From Chloroflexota bacterium (lineage in GTDB: Bacteria; Chloroflexota; Chloroflexia; Chloroflexales; Herpetosiphonaceae): a stretch of 64,000 nt of DNA. The position numbers were made by a program, and so were the translations under genes. A model generated the notes under the pieces. The model saw only the letters and a list, made by a program, of their open reading frames with translations. It ran no database searches and was not told where the DNA came from. Shown piece after piece: positions 26,659 through 34,939 of the stretch (within the stretch, counting starts at the first letter, position 1; the number at the start of each line of letters is the position of its first letter). Location of the stretch: NCBI GenBank assembly GCA_020161265.1, contig JAIUOC010000007.1, positions 186,001 through 250,000 on the forward strand. Reading direction: 5' to 3'.

Positions 26659-28185
26659 CTAGTTAGGCCGAATTGTTGGGGTTGCCGTCGAATTGCTTGG
26701 CGGCGGGGTTGGCAGCGGCGTGCTGGTTGGCAGCGGCGTGACCGTCGTTATATGTGGTGTGCGGGTTGGCAACGGCGTTGGCGTTGAATGACTTGGCGGT
26801 GGTGTCCGCGTTGGCGGTGGTGTTGCACACACTGGATTATTACATGGGCTTGGCGTTGCTGGTGGTGGAATAGTTGGTTCCACCGGATTACATGGGTAGC
26901 CATTTGGCACACAGGTTGGGGTTGGTGGCAACGCCGTTGGCAATGGTTCGCCCGTTGGTGGTGGCGTTGGGCACACAACCGTGCCACATGGGAATGGCGT
27001 TGCGGTTGGAGCTGGTGGTAGGGTTGGGCACACTGTGCTATTGCATGGATTTGGTGTGCTCGTTGGTGGTGGCGTTGGGCACACCGTGCTATTGCATGGA
27101 TTTGGTGTGCTCGTTGGTGGTGGCGTTGGACACACAGCACCATTGCATGGCCGTGGCGTATTGGTGGGTACCGACGGCTGGGTTGGCGCTGGAGTTGGGT
27201 ATGGCGCTACCACGGTTGGCTCTGGAATAAGCGGCGTAGCCGTTGGCCAAGTTGGATTACATGGATTGGTGGTGCTTGGCTCACAGGTTGGCACAGCCGT
27301 TGGTGGGCCTTGGGTTGGCACACGAGTTGGCCAAGTTGGATTACATGGATTGGTGGTGCTTGGCTCACAGGTTGGCACAGCCGTTGGTGGGCCTTGGGTT
27401 GGCACGCGAGTTGGCGGCACGCTTGGCCCACAGCCGCCAGTGCTGTTTGGCACACAGGTTGGCGGCACTTGGGTTGGCACGCGAGTTGGCGGCACGCTTG
27501 GCCCACATGGATTGGTTGTGCTTGGCACACAAGTTGGTCGTGGGGTTGCCGTAATACTTGGGTTACAAGGATTGTTGGCTGAACCTGGTTCACAGGTTGG
27601 TCGTGGGGTTGGCGGCACACTTGGATCACAATTGTTGGTCGTGCTTGGCACACAGGTTGGCGGCACTTGGGTCGCCACGCGGGTTGGCGGCACACTTGGA
27701 TCACAATTATTATTAGCCGAGCCTGGAATACAGGTTGGCCGTGCGGTTGGTGGCACACTTGGATCGCACGGATTGGTCGTGCTTGGTTGGCAGGTTGGGC
27801 GAACCGTAGCAGCCTGAGTTGGCTGAGGTGTCCGCGTGGTTAATGCCGCTACTTCGCCATTATTACCAGTCTCGACGGGTTTGACCGCCCAGACTCCTCC
27901 GGCAATTAAGATCATCAGGCCCAAGGCAAAAGACCACATAACCATGGTTTTTGTTCGAATCATGGTGGTTACTCCAAGTTTGGTGCGGATAGATCGCACC
28001 TGTTCGGTCGTAAGTTGCAGTGTGGCGATTGGCAACTGTTCCAACAACTGACTGGTTGTTTGTTGCCGCAGCAACACTTGGCGACAAGTAGCACATTCAG
28101 CAACGTGAGTGTTCACCAATTGCCATTCATCCTCAGTCAGATGTTGCCAATCGCTGAGGAGCGGCTGAAGATCATGACACTTCAT
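26659..28185 (-). CDS. Membrane anti-sigma factor with long Cys-paired Pro/Thr tail
   Basis: A 508-residue protein from ATG 28185 with GAGGAGG 9 bases upstream, overlapping the sigma gene by 14 bp. Residues 1-70 form a zinc-finger anti-sigma domain (HVAECATC, the H-x3-C-x2-C of ZAS proteins). One membrane span lies at about 92-112 (MVMWSFALGLMILIAGGVWA). The outside ~390 residues are almost only P, T, S, N, V and paired cysteines: about eight units of the type TCxPSTTNxCDPSVPPT, then five of the type PCNSTVCPTPPPTS, then a Pro/Thr/Ser end without cysteine. The cysteine pairs could make small disulfide loops along a stiff stalk spanning the cell wall. It would hold the ECF sigma factor until an outside signal arrives. 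An 84-bp exact duplication in the tail shows recent expansion. Confidence 0.85.
   Translation of the reverse strand: MKCHDLQPLLSDWQHLTEDEWQLVNTHVAECATCRQVLLRQQTTSQLLEQLPIATLQLTTEQVRSIRTKLGVTTMIRTKTMVMWSFALGLMILIAGGVWAVKPVETGNNGEVAALTTRTPQPTQAATVRPTCQPSTTNPCDPSVPPTARPTCIPGSANNNCDPSVPPTRVATQVPPTCVPSTTNNCDPSVPPTPRPTCEPGSANNPCNPSITATPRPTCVPSTTNPCGPSVPPTRVPTQVPPTCVPNSTGGCGPSVPPTRVPTQGPPTAVPTCEPSTTNPCNPTWPTRVPTQGPPTAVPTCEPSTTNPCNPTWPTATPLIPEPTVVAPYPTPAPTQPSVPTNTPRPCNGAVCPTPPPTSTPNPCNSTVCPTPPPTSTPNPCNSTVCPTLPPAPTATPFPCGTVVCPTPPPTGEPLPTALPPTPTCVPNGYPCNPVEPTIPPPATPSPCNNPVCATPPPTRTPPPSHSTPTPLPTRTPHITTVTPLPTSTPLPTPPPSNSTATPTIRPN
27245..27412 (-). repeat. 84-bp tandem duplication inside the anti-sigma tail
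   Basis: Two 84-bp copies (27245-27328 and 27329-27412) differ at one base (CACACG/CACGCG). The unit is in frame and encodes 28 residues. It is the freshest step in the growth of the extracellular repeat region and a likely site of length variation between strains. Confidence 0.9.
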
Positions 28186-28705
28186 GGCCACGTTCCTCCT
28201 CGTATAAATTCCGAAAACGATCACGGGCCCGTGATAATCGTTTGCGGACTGCGCCTAATTCTTCACCATTTAATTTGGCGACTTCGGCTGGGCTACAGCC
28301 AGCATAGTGCACCATCAACAGAACTTCAGCATCTTGCGGCTTGAGTTTGGCTAAGCAGCCACGGATCGATTGGGTCGTCTCGACAGCTTGATCGAAGTTG
28401 GTGGTTTCGGGCTGCCAGCTGCGCATAAACCAACTCCAACGCCGCTGCCGACGCAGATGATCTAATGCAAGATTACTGGCGATCCGAAAGAGCCACGCTT
28501 GGGGAATGGCAGGCAAGAGCGCTGGGTCAAGCACCTTCATAGCGCGGAGGAAGGTTTCTTGCACCAAATCGGCTGCTTGTTCCGGCTGACCCACAATTCG
28601 CGTCAAGTAGCGAAACATGGCATCGTGATGGTCATCAAACCATTGGCTAATTACTTGGGTAACCGCCGTTTCACGTTCTGTTGTGTGCACATATGGAATA
28701 ATCAT
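28172..28705 (-). CDS. ECF-family RNA polymerase sigma factor
   Basis: A 177-residue sigma factor; ATG 28705 is preferred to an in-frame TTG 12 codons upstream. Region 2 is visible in RYLTRIVGQPEQAADLVQET and FLRAM...AWLFRIASNLALDHLRRQRR. Region 4 is ALLMVHYAGCSPAEVAKL-like (LLMVHYAGCSPAEVAKLNGE) with the helix-turn-helix and VRKRLSRARDRFR recognition helix. It has no region 1 or 3, as usual for ECF factors. It directs RNA polymerase to a special promoter set when released from the anti-sigma encoded by the overlapping downstream gene. Targets may include surface or secreted proteins. A phased CCAAAA array lies upstream. Confidence 0.92.
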   Translation of the reverse strand: MIIPYVHTTERETAVTQVISQWFDDHHDAMFRYLTRIVGQPEQAADLVQETFLRAMKVLDPALLPAIPQAWLFRIASNLALDHLRRQRRWSWFMRSWQPETTNFDQAVETTQSIRGCLAKLKPQDAEVLLMVHYAGCSPAEVAKLNGEELGAVRKRLSRARDRFRNLYEEERGHEVS

Positions 28706-28760
28706 AGGCTGCTTGCCCCGGCCGTAGCATGCTGTCTGCAATTAATGACGAACAGCCTGC

Positions 28761-28810
28761 CCAAAAGTGGACAGGCCTGCCCAAAATTGCTCAAAATTGA
28801 CCAAAATTAC
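28761..28810. promoter_or_regulatory. Helically phased CCAAAA repeats upstream of the sigma gene
   Basis: Decamers CCAAAAGTGG, CCAAAATTGC, TCAAAATTGA and CCAAAATTAC start at 28761, 28781, 28791 and 28801, so the A-tracts are spaced by 10 bp or a multiple. Such phasing bends DNA and can also be a set of binding sites on one face of the helix. It lies 56-105 bp upstream of the sigma start, where promoter control is expected. Confidence 0.5.
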
Positions 28811-28900
28811 CACCGGTATCGTTTTCGCAAACTTTTTCGTAAGGTTGCAGATCTAGAGTGACGCTAGCAATTGATTATAGTACTGAGGTCATAGCCCTGA

Positions 28901-29359
28901 ATGAGTGACTTGAAGTTGTTTACCCATGATTATCGGCCAACCTTGTGGCATAAATTGAACCAAACCCAGCCAATTGTGGCGATTTTCTTTCGAAATTTAG
29001 CCTGCACGATGTGCCAAGGAATGCTGCGTGTCCTCGAAGGCTACCAGGATCAATTTCGCCAATTTCAGGCTCAGCCAGTGGTTTTAGCCAAAACCAACCC
29101 CGCCAGTTTAGCAGGCTTTATTCAACACTTCCGCCCACAATACCCCATGCTCAGCGACCCCTCAGGCGATGTTTTTCGCGCCTATAGCAACGCCAGCGAG
29201 CAACTCGAATTTCAAGGTGGGATTTTGGTCTTACCACCACGCTCAATCACTGCCGTCTTTCGATTTGTGCCCCAAGGCCTTGAGCAGCAAGTACCAATCA
29301 ACGAGCTTTTGGAGTGCGTCAAGACGCTAAATTACTATCGTTCAAGCATCACGGCCTAG
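28901..29359 (+). CDS. Peroxiredoxin-like / AhpC-TSA family redox protein
   Basis: A 152-residue thioredoxin-fold protein. The active site is NLACTMCQGML (CxxC, cysteines near residues 37 and 40) after the strand PIVAIFFR, in the position of the peroxidatic cysteine of AhpC/TSA proteins. Later LSDPSGDVFRAYS and GILVLPPRSI match the fold. It may reduce peroxides or act as a thiol reductase in the cytoplasm; no signal peptide is present. Length is slightly short for a peroxiredoxin. Its end overlaps the convergent AraC-type gene by 18 bp. No clear ribosome site precedes the ATG. Confidence 0.7.
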   Translation: MSDLKLFTHDYRPTLWHKLNQTQPIVAIFFRNLACTMCQGMLRVLEGYQDQFRQFQAQPVVLAKTNPASLAGFIQHFRPQYPMLSDPSGDVFRAYSNASEQLEFQGGILVLPPRSITAVFRFVPQGLEQQVPINELLECVKTLNYYRSSITA

Positions 29360-30079
29360 CAGTTGGCGATATTGGCGAGGGGTCAGGCCGGTAATTAGCC
29401 GAAATTGGCGCGAAAAAGCACTATGATCAGCATAGCCACAGGCGGACGCAATCGCCGCAATCGAGCTATTTCCCGCCAGTAGATTAATACTGGCATCAAT
29501 TCGGGTTTTAATCAGCAGTTGCTTGGGGGTTAATTCAAAAATCTGTTGAATTGCCCGTTCGTATTGGCTCAACGAAAGCTGCGCAATGGTTGCCAATTGT
29601 TGAATTGTGGCAATTTCACCAAAATGCTCGGCTAAATATTCGACTGAGCTAGCAACGCGCCGCCAAGTTGGGGCATTGCGATTGGGGCTGCGTAAATCGC
29701 GCGAAATACCAACCAAGCCCGTAACAACGCCGTTACGGTCGCGCAACGGGCGCTTGTGAGTCACACACCAACCTATCCGCAAATCAGGGTAAATATGCAC
29801 TTCTAAACGATGATGCAACGCAACCCCAGAGCGAATCACCTGCTGATCTTGGCTGGCATAGCTAGCGCCCAACTCCAATGGAAACACTTCTTCGGGCAAA
29901 CGCCCAATTAATTCCTGCTTACTACGACAACCACAACGTGCCCGCAAGGTTTCATTGACCACCTGATAACGCCCCGAACGATCCTTGCAGAAAAACACTA
30001 CATCAGGCAAAAGATCAAACAACGACACGAGTTGGGTTACATCTGGATATTCAATTGTGCAAAAATCCGCATGCTGCAT
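29342..30079 (-). CDS. PAS-sensing AraC-family transcriptional regulator
   Basis: A 245-residue regulator; ATG 30079 is taken, since the ten extra residues of the longer frame are poor. Residues ~10-130 are a PAS sensor (LFDLLPDVVFFCKDRSGRYQ, later TGLVGISRDL). Residues ~145-245 are the double helix-turn-helix of AraC proteins (ATIQQLATIAQLSLSQYERA and SIAAIASACGYADHSAFSRQ, ending FRLITGLTPRQYRQLL). It would bind DNA in response to a small ligand or redox state. It is divergent from the hydroxyproline operon across a 455-bp gap, so it is the natural candidate regulator of that operon. No HTH residue is missing. Confidence 0.85.
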   Translation of the reverse strand: MQHADFCTIEYPDVTQLVSLFDLLPDVVFFCKDRSGRYQVVNETLRARCGCRSKQELIGRLPEEVFPLELGASYASQDQQVIRSGVALHHRLEVHIYPDLRIGWCVTHKRPLRDRNGVVTGLVGISRDLRSPNRNAPTWRRVASSVEYLAEHFGEIATIQQLATIAQLSLSQYERAIQQIFELTPKQLLIKTRIDASINLLAGNSSIAAIASACGYADHSAFSRQFRLITGLTPRQYRQLLGRDA

Positions 30080-30130
30080 AGCCCAATTGTACAAGACAAA
30101 TCGCCACAAACGCGCTATTGTAAATATCAG

Positions 30131-30240
30131 GGGTTAGGGGCTAGGAGTCAGAGGCTAGGGATCAGAGGTCAGGAAGGTTTAACACAGAGGCGCAGAGAAT
30201 TAGGCTTCAGGCTATTGGCTATCGGAACATACAGTGGCAT
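30131..30240. repeat. Dispersed GGGGTTAGGGGCTAGG-type repeat
   Basis: Short, related G-rich words (GGGGTTAGGGGCTAGGAGTC, AGAGGCTAGGGATCAGAGGT) are followed by TTTAACACAGAGGCGCAGAG. Nearly the same order, GGGGTTAGCGGCTGGGGATT then TTTAACGCAGAGGTGCAGAG, recurs at about 44881-44935. It is a noncoding dispersed element; it also ends with GGCTATTGGCTATCGG, compare GGGCTATTGG at 44949. Confidence 0.6.
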
Positions 30241-30274
30241 TTCAACGGCATTTCAACAAATAGCCTCGTCAAAG

Positions 30275-30510
30275 AAGCGTAACAACATCCCATAGCCTAG
30301 ATAGTAGGGGTGCAGGGGATGAAAACCCCTGCGTTTCCCGCCTTGAGGCGGGACGGAAGGGTGGTGACCACCAATGATTCTGCTATCTCAATGATTATGG
30401 CAAAAAAGCGTAACAACATCCCATAGCCTAAATAGTAGGGGTGCAGGGGATGAAAACCCCTGCGTTTCCCGCCTTGAGGCGGGACGGAAGGGTGGTAACC
30501 ACCAATGATT
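30275..30510. repeat. Pair of 105-bp structured direct repeats before the hydroxyproline operon
   Basis: Copy 1 (30275-30379) and copy 2 (30406-30510) match at 103 of 105 positions by eye, separated by 26 bp. Each copy contains three hairpin-forming parts: GCAGGGGATGAAAACCCCTGC, CCCGCCTTGAGGCGGG and GGTGGTGACCACC (GGTGGTAACCACC in copy 2, still nearly paired). Copy 2 ends 24 bp before the epimerase start, so it would be in the operon leader. It may be a mobile REP-type element or a structured leader RNA. Confidence 0.85.
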
Positions 30511-30534
30511 ATTGAAAAACCAGAAGGAGCAACA

Positions 30535-31464
30535 ATGCGCCTTGCTATTGTCGATTCGCATACTGCTGGCGAACCAACCCGCATCGTGATTGCTGGTGGC
30601 CCCGATCTTGGCGGCGGAACCGTTGCCCAACAACGCGACGTACTAGCCCAACACCACGATTGGCTGCGCTCAGCGGTTGTCAACGAACCACGCGGCTCGG
30701 ATGTGTTGGTTGGTGCGCTGTTATGCCCACCAAGCGATCAACGTTGCTGCACTGGGGTGATCTTCTTTAATAATGTTGGCTATTTGGGCATGTGCGGCCA
30801 TGGCACAATTGGCTTAGTCGCAACCCTCGCCTATCTTGGCAAAATTGAGCTTGGCGAGCATCTGATTGAAACGCCCGTTGGGATTGTTAGTGCCACATTA
30901 CACGCCGACGGCCAAGCAACGATCGAAAATGTGCCAAGCTATCGTTATCGCGCCAATGTTCCAGTCGATCTGCCAAATCATAGGCGAATTCATGGTGATA
31001 TTGCTTGGGGCGGCAATTGGTTTTTCTTGGTCAATGACCATGGCCAGGATTTGCAATTGACCAATGTTGAGCAACTAACTGCATTTAGCTGGCAGATTCG
31101 CCAAGCGCTCGAAGCTGCAGGCATCACTGGCGCGGACAATGGGCTGATTGATCATATTGAATTATTCGGGGTAGCCGCTGAGGGAGCCAACAGCCGTAGT
31201 TTTGTGCTCTGCCCAGGCAAGGCCTACGACCGTTCGCCCTGTGGCACGGGCACAAGCGCCAAATTGGCCTGCCTCGCCGCCGATGGCAAATTAGATCCCA
31301 ATACGCCTTGGGTCCAAGAAAGTATCATCGGCAGTCGCTTTCAAGCCGAATATCGCCAACACGAACAGGCGATTATTCCTAAAATTACTGGCTCGGCCTT
31401 TGTCACGATCGAAGGCCAGTTGATTTTGCACGAAGCTGATCCATTTCGCTGGGGTATTCAATGA
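30535..31464 (+). CDS. 4-hydroxyproline 2-epimerase (proline racemase family)
   Basis: A 309-residue cytoplasmic enzyme from ATG 30535, preceded by AGAAGGAG. Proline racemase folds use two catalytic cysteines, here C87 ([12 protein letters not shown]) and C236 ([11 protein letters not shown]); both are present, so this is a racemase/epimerase and not a dehydratase of the family. It converts trans-4-hydroxy-L-proline to cis-4-hydroxy-D-proline, the first step of the pathway encoded by the five following genes. The stop overlaps the next start (ATGA). Substrate choice is by operon context; free proline cannot be excluded. Confidence 0.92.
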   Translation: MRLAIVDSHTAGEPTRIVIAGGPDLGGGTVAQQRDVLAQHHDWLRSAVVNEPRGSDVLVGALLCPPSDQRCCTGVIFFNNVGYLGMCGHGTIGLVATLAYLGKIELGEHLIETPVGIVSATLHADGQATIENVPSYRYRANVPVDLPNHRRIHGDIAWGGNWFFLVNDHGQDLQLTNVEQLTAFSWQIRQALEAAGITGADNGLIDHIELFGVAAEGANSRSFVLCPGKAYDRSPCGTGTSAKLACLAADGKLDPNTPWVQESIIGSRFQAEYRQHEQAIIPKITGSAFVTIEGQLILHEADPFRWGIQ

Positions 31465-32573
31465 GCAGCGTGATCATTGTTGGCGGCGGGATTGTTGGCT
31501 GTGCAGTGGCACTGGAGTTGGCGCAAGCAGGCTGGCAAGTCACGCTGATCGAACGCGATTGCCTTGGCAGTGGCGCGACCGCTGCTGGCATGGGCCATAT
31601 TGTGGTGATGGATGAGGGCGAGGCTCAATTAAAGCTGACCTTATTTGGCCAACAGCTTTGGCAAGCGCTCACCGCCGACCATCCGCAACAACACGAATAT
31701 CATGCTTGCGGTACGTTATGGGTTGCCACCGATGCCGAAGAGTGGGATTTGGTGGCTGAAAAAGCCGCAGTTTATCAGCAATATCAGATTGCCTGTGAAA
31801 TTTTGGATGCGGCGGCGCTGTATGCCCATGAACCAGCTCTACGAGCAGGCTTGGTCGGTGGTTTATTGGTTCCTAACGATAGCGTTGTTTATCCACCAAA
31901 AAGTGCAGTTTATTTATGGCAACAAGCTGAAAAGCACGGAGCCACGTTGGTTTATGGTGAAGTTACCACAATTCAAACCAATTATGTTCAATTAAATGAT
32001 GGTCGCCAACTCAGCGCCGATGCGATTGTGGTTGCTAATGGCCAGCGCTGCATCGACCTCTTGCCCGAATTGCCAATTCGCGCCAAACGCGGCCAGTTGG
32101 TGATTACCGAACGTTATCCCGCGCTGATCAAGCATCAATTAGTCGAATTGAGCTACATCAAAAATGCGCATGCCAGCAGCGGCGATTCGGTGGCCTTCAA
32201 TCTTCAGCCCCGACCCAACGGCCAATTGTTAATCGGCTCCTCACGCCAATTTGATCGCACTGATCGCCAGATCGATCAGCAATTGTTAAGCCAGATGTTG
32301 CGCAAGGCGATTGACTATGTCCCAGCCCTCGCCGATGTGCGTTGTCTGCGCACATGGACAGGCGTGCGGGCGGCCTCGCCTGATGGTTTGCCGATGATCG
32401 GCCAGCATCCAGAGCGTGCAGGCCTATGGTTGAATGTTGGCCACGAAGGCTTGGGCATAACCACTGCCTTGAGCAGCGCCCGCTTATTGGCCGACCAAAT
32501 GCTTCAGCGCCCATCACACCTTGCGATCCAGCCCTATTTGCCACGCAGCTTGCAGCAGGAGCAGCCGCAATGA
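31461..32573 (+). CDS. D-hydroxyproline dehydrogenase, DadA-like FAD subunit
   Basis: A 370-residue FAD-dependent amino-acid dehydrogenase. The N-terminal Rossmann motif is [20 protein letters not shown], and the C-terminal FAD loop is [20 protein letters not shown] near residues 320-345. It resembles D-amino acid dehydrogenase and HcnC/OoxB-type subunits. With the following [2Fe-2S] protein and NAD/FAD protein it would oxidise cis-4-hydroxy-D-proline to 1-pyrroline-4-hydroxy-2-carboxylate. Starts and stops overlap on both sides (ATGA), so the three subunits are translationally coupled. Confidence 0.9.
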   Translation: MSSVIIVGGGIVGCAVALELAQAGWQVTLIERDCLGSGATAAGMGHIVVMDEGEAQLKLTLFGQQLWQALTADHPQQHEYHACGTLWVATDAEEWDLVAEKAAVYQQYQIACEILDAAALYAHEPALRAGLVGGLLVPNDSVVYPPKSAVYLWQQAEKHGATLVYGEVTTIQTNYVQLNDGRQLSADAIVVANGQRCIDLLPELPIRAKRGQLVITERYPALIKHQLVELSYIKNAHASSGDSVAFNLQPRPNGQLLIGSSRQFDRTDRQIDQQLLSQMLRKAIDYVPALADVRCLRTWTGVRAASPDGLPMIGQHPERAGLWLNVGHEGLGITTALSSARLLADQMLQRPSHLAIQPYLPRSLQQEQPQ

Positions 32574-32812
32574 AGCAAATTCGCATTTCAATCAATGGTA
32601 CAGAGTATCACGTAGCTGAGCATAGCAATCTAGCGGCGGTGCTGATGGATAAAGCCATCGCCAATCGACGTTCGGTCACAGGCGAGCCACGCATGGCGGT
32701 TTGTGGGATGGGCAGTTGTGGCGAGTGCCGCGTGACCATCAATCAGCAAGCTCATCAATTGGCCTGTTTGCAGCAATGTTGCGAGGGCATGGAGGTGAAT
32801 TGTGAGCCTTAA
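32570..32812 (+). CDS. [2Fe-2S] ferredoxin-like subunit of D-hydroxyproline dehydrogenase
   Basis: An 80-residue protein from ATG 32570 overlapping the upstream stop by four bases. The cluster ligands are in AVCGMGSCGECRV (three cysteines) and LACLQQC, matching the small alpha subunit of HcnABC/OoxABX-type dehydrogenases. It carries electrons between the two flavoprotein subunits. It is easy to miss or mis-start, as an in-frame ATG lies 48 codons upstream inside the preceding gene. Confidence 0.88.
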   Translation: MKQIRISINGTEYHVAEHSNLAAVLMDKAIANRRSVTGEPRMAVCGMGSCGECRVTINQQAHQLACLQQCCEGMEVNCEP

Positions 32813-34028
32813 TGTCGTGATCGTTGGCGCTGGGCCAGCCGGATTGGCCGCAGCTTGGAGCGCCAGCCAAAGCAACGCCAACGTCACCCTGATTGATCAA
32901 GCCGATCAGGCTGGGGGCCAGATTTGGCGCGGTGGCCAAGGTTATGCGCCCAAGCGTTATCAACATTTGTTTTTTCAACATACCGCACTGCAATATCGCA
33001 AACAAACCCACGTGCTTGGGGCAAGCGAGCAACAATTGTATTTAGCCACGCCCCAAGGGCCGCAACAACTGCGCTACGATCGGCTGATTTTGGCCAACGG
33101 CGCACGCGAATTGTTCTTGCCATTTCCAGGCTGGACGTTGCCCAAAGTGGTGGGCGTAGGTGGCTTGCAAGCGTTGGTCAAGGGTGGCTTGCCAATCGTT
33201 GGCAAACGAGTGGTAATTGCTGGCAGCGGGCCATTGCTAATTGCAGTTGCCAGCCAATTAAAGCAGCGTGGCGCAATCATCAAAGCCGTGGTTGAACAAG
33301 CACCTATCGCCCAGCTTTTACGCTTTGGGCGGAGCTTGGTTGGTCATCCTACAAAAATGCTGCAAGCCGCTCAAAGTGCGCAAGCCTTAGCGAATACACC
33401 GTTTTATGTCAATACATGGATCATAGCGGCTGAGGGTGAAGGAGAAGTGCAGCAAGTCCAATTAAGCAACGGTCAACGGATCGAATGCGATTATTTGGCC
33501 TGTAGTTGGGGATTAATCGCCAACACCGAGCTAGCTCAGCAACTTGGTTGTCGCCTTGAACAAGGTTTTGTCGTCGTTGATCGCAGCCAACACACCAGCC
33601 GCGACCAGGTATATGCAGTTGGCGAATTAACGGGGATTGGTGGCGAAGATAAAGCCGTGATCGAAGGCCAAATTGCTGGGTTTGTGGCAACTGGCAATTA
33701 TCAAGCAGCCAGTCAATTAGCGCAGCAGCAAGCCCAAGCTTGGCAATTTAGTCAACAATTAGCCGCAAGTTTCGCCCTACGCCCCGAATTGCGTCAACTT
33801 GCCCAAGCCAATACCATTGTTTGTCGTTGCGAAGACGTGACATTTGGGCAATTGCAAAGCCAACCAAGCTGGCGCAGCGCCAAACTACAAACTCGCTGCG
33901 GCATGGGCATTTGTCAAGGGCGGGTGTGTGGCGGGGCAACGCAGTATTTATTCGGTTGGAGTCAAGATAGCGTGCGCTTTCCAATTCATTCGGTCAGCGT
34001 CGCCGATTTAGTTATGGAGTCAGTATGA
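32802..34028 (+). CDS. D-hydroxyproline dehydrogenase, NAD/FAD and BFD-type subunit
   Basis: A 408-residue protein that starts at GTG 32802 with GGAGGTGAATT before it, overlapping the ferredoxin gene by 11 bp. Two nucleotide-binding folds are visible: VVIVGAGPAGLAAAWSAS at the N-terminus and RVVIAGSGPLLIAVASQL near residue 135. A C-terminal [2Fe-2S]-binding part has TIVCRCEDVTFGQL and CGMGICQGRVCGG, four cysteines in BFD-like order. It corresponds to the HcnB/OoxA subunit and passes electrons from the DadA-like subunit onward. The combination of GTG start and strong ribosome site sets subunit output. Confidence 0.9.
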   Translation: MSLNVVIVGAGPAGLAAAWSASQSNANVTLIDQADQAGGQIWRGGQGYAPKRYQHLFFQHTALQYRKQTHVLGASEQQLYLATPQGPQQLRYDRLILANGARELFLPFPGWTLPKVVGVGGLQALVKGGLPIVGKRVVIAGSGPLLIAVASQLKQRGAIIKAVVEQAPIAQLLRFGRSLVGHPTKMLQAAQSAQALANTPFYVNTWIIAAEGEGEVQQVQLSNGQRIECDYLACSWGLIANTELAQQLGCRLEQGFVVVDRSQHTSRDQVYAVGELTGIGGEDKAVIEGQIAGFVATGNYQAASQLAQQQAQAWQFSQQLAASFALRPELRQLAQANTIVCRCEDVTFGQLQSQPSWRSAKLQTRCGMGICQGRVCGGATQYLFGWSQDSVRFPIHSVSVADLVMESV

Positions 34029-34939
34029 GCATGTGGCATGGAGTTATTCCAGCAATCACCACCCGTTTTAATCACGATGGTAGCGTTGATCATGGATTTT
34101 TGGCCGAGCACTGTGCTTGGATGTTGGATGCTGGCTGTGTTGGGATCGTGCCGCTTGGCTCGCTGGGCGAGGGCGCAACGCTTAGCGCCGCCGAAAAACG
34201 GGCAATTTTACAAACCTGCGTCAAAGTGGCTGGCTCGAACTCAGTAATCCCAGGCATTGCGGCGCTTTCAACTGCCGAATCCTGTCAGCTAGCCCAAATC
34301 GCCGCTGCCGAAGGCTGCGCAGGCCTAATGGTACTGCCACCTTATCTCTACTCGACCGATTGGCGCGAAATGCAAGCCCATATGAGCGCCGTGATCAGCG
34401 CCACCGAACTACCAGTGATGATCTACAACAACCCAGTGGCCTATCGCACCGATTTTGTGCCCAGCCAAATTGCCGAATTAGCGCAACGCCATGCCAATGT
34501 GCAAGCGGTCAAAGAATCGAGCACCGATGTGCGACGGGTGACGGCGATTCGGGCCGAGCTTGGCCAACGCCTCGAAATTCTGGTTGGGGTTGATGATGCA
34601 ATTGTTGAGGGCATCGCGGCTGGGGCGGTTGGCTGGATCGCAGGCTTGGTCAATGCTTTTCCACACGAATCGGTTGAGCTATTTCAACTAGCTCAAGCTG
34701 TCGCCGCAGGCCATGGCGATCGTGCCCGACTCGACGAGATCTATGCTTGGTTCTTGCCATTATTGCGGCTCGACACCGTGCCAAAATTTGTCCAATTGAT
34801 TAAACTCACCCAAGCGATGGTCGGCATGGGCAGCGAAACTGTGCGAGCACCACGGCTGGAATTAGTTGGAGTCGAGCGTGAAGCCGCCGTCAGCGTGATT
34901 GAACAAGCTTTGGCGCGGCGACAGGAGTTATGGCCATGA
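34025..34939 (+). CDS. 1-pyrroline-4-hydroxy-2-carboxylate deaminase (DapA family)
   Basis: A 304-residue TIM-barrel of the dihydrodipicolinate synthase family. The Schiff-base lysine is K163 in VQAVKESSTDVRR, the family tyrosine lies in MIYNNPVAYR, and the N-terminal GVIPAITTRFNHDGSVD is typical. In this operon it would deaminate and open the pyrroline ring to 2-oxoglutarate semialdehyde plus ammonia. The context separates it from true DapA. It overlaps its neighbours by ATGA at both ends. Confidence 0.9.
   Translation: MSMWHGVIPAITTRFNHDGSVDHGFLAEHCAWMLDAGCVGIVPLGSLGEGATLSAAEKRAILQTCVKVAGSNSVIPGIAALSTAESCQLAQIAAAEGCAGLMVLPPYLYSTDWREMQAHMSAVISATELPVMIYNNPVAYRTDFVPSQIAELAQRHANVQAVKESSTDVRRVTAIRAELGQRLEILVGVDDAIVEGIAAGAVGWIAGLVNAFPHESVELFQLAQAVAAGHGDRARLDEIYAWFLPLLRLDTVPKFVQLIKLTQAMVGMGSETVRAPRLELVGVEREAAVSVIEQALARRQELWP

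Noticed and set aside
26748-27817. Open frames rich in Gly/Val/Trp opposite or within the anti-sigma tail
   Set aside because: They arise from the repeated Pro/Thr codons read in other frames; the minus-strand anti-sigma frame has the zinc finger, span and ribosome site.
30275-30510. Minus-strand open frames (about 80-130 codons) over the twin repeats
   Set aside because: They exist only because the 105-bp repeat lacks stops in that direction; no ribosome site or known protein features.
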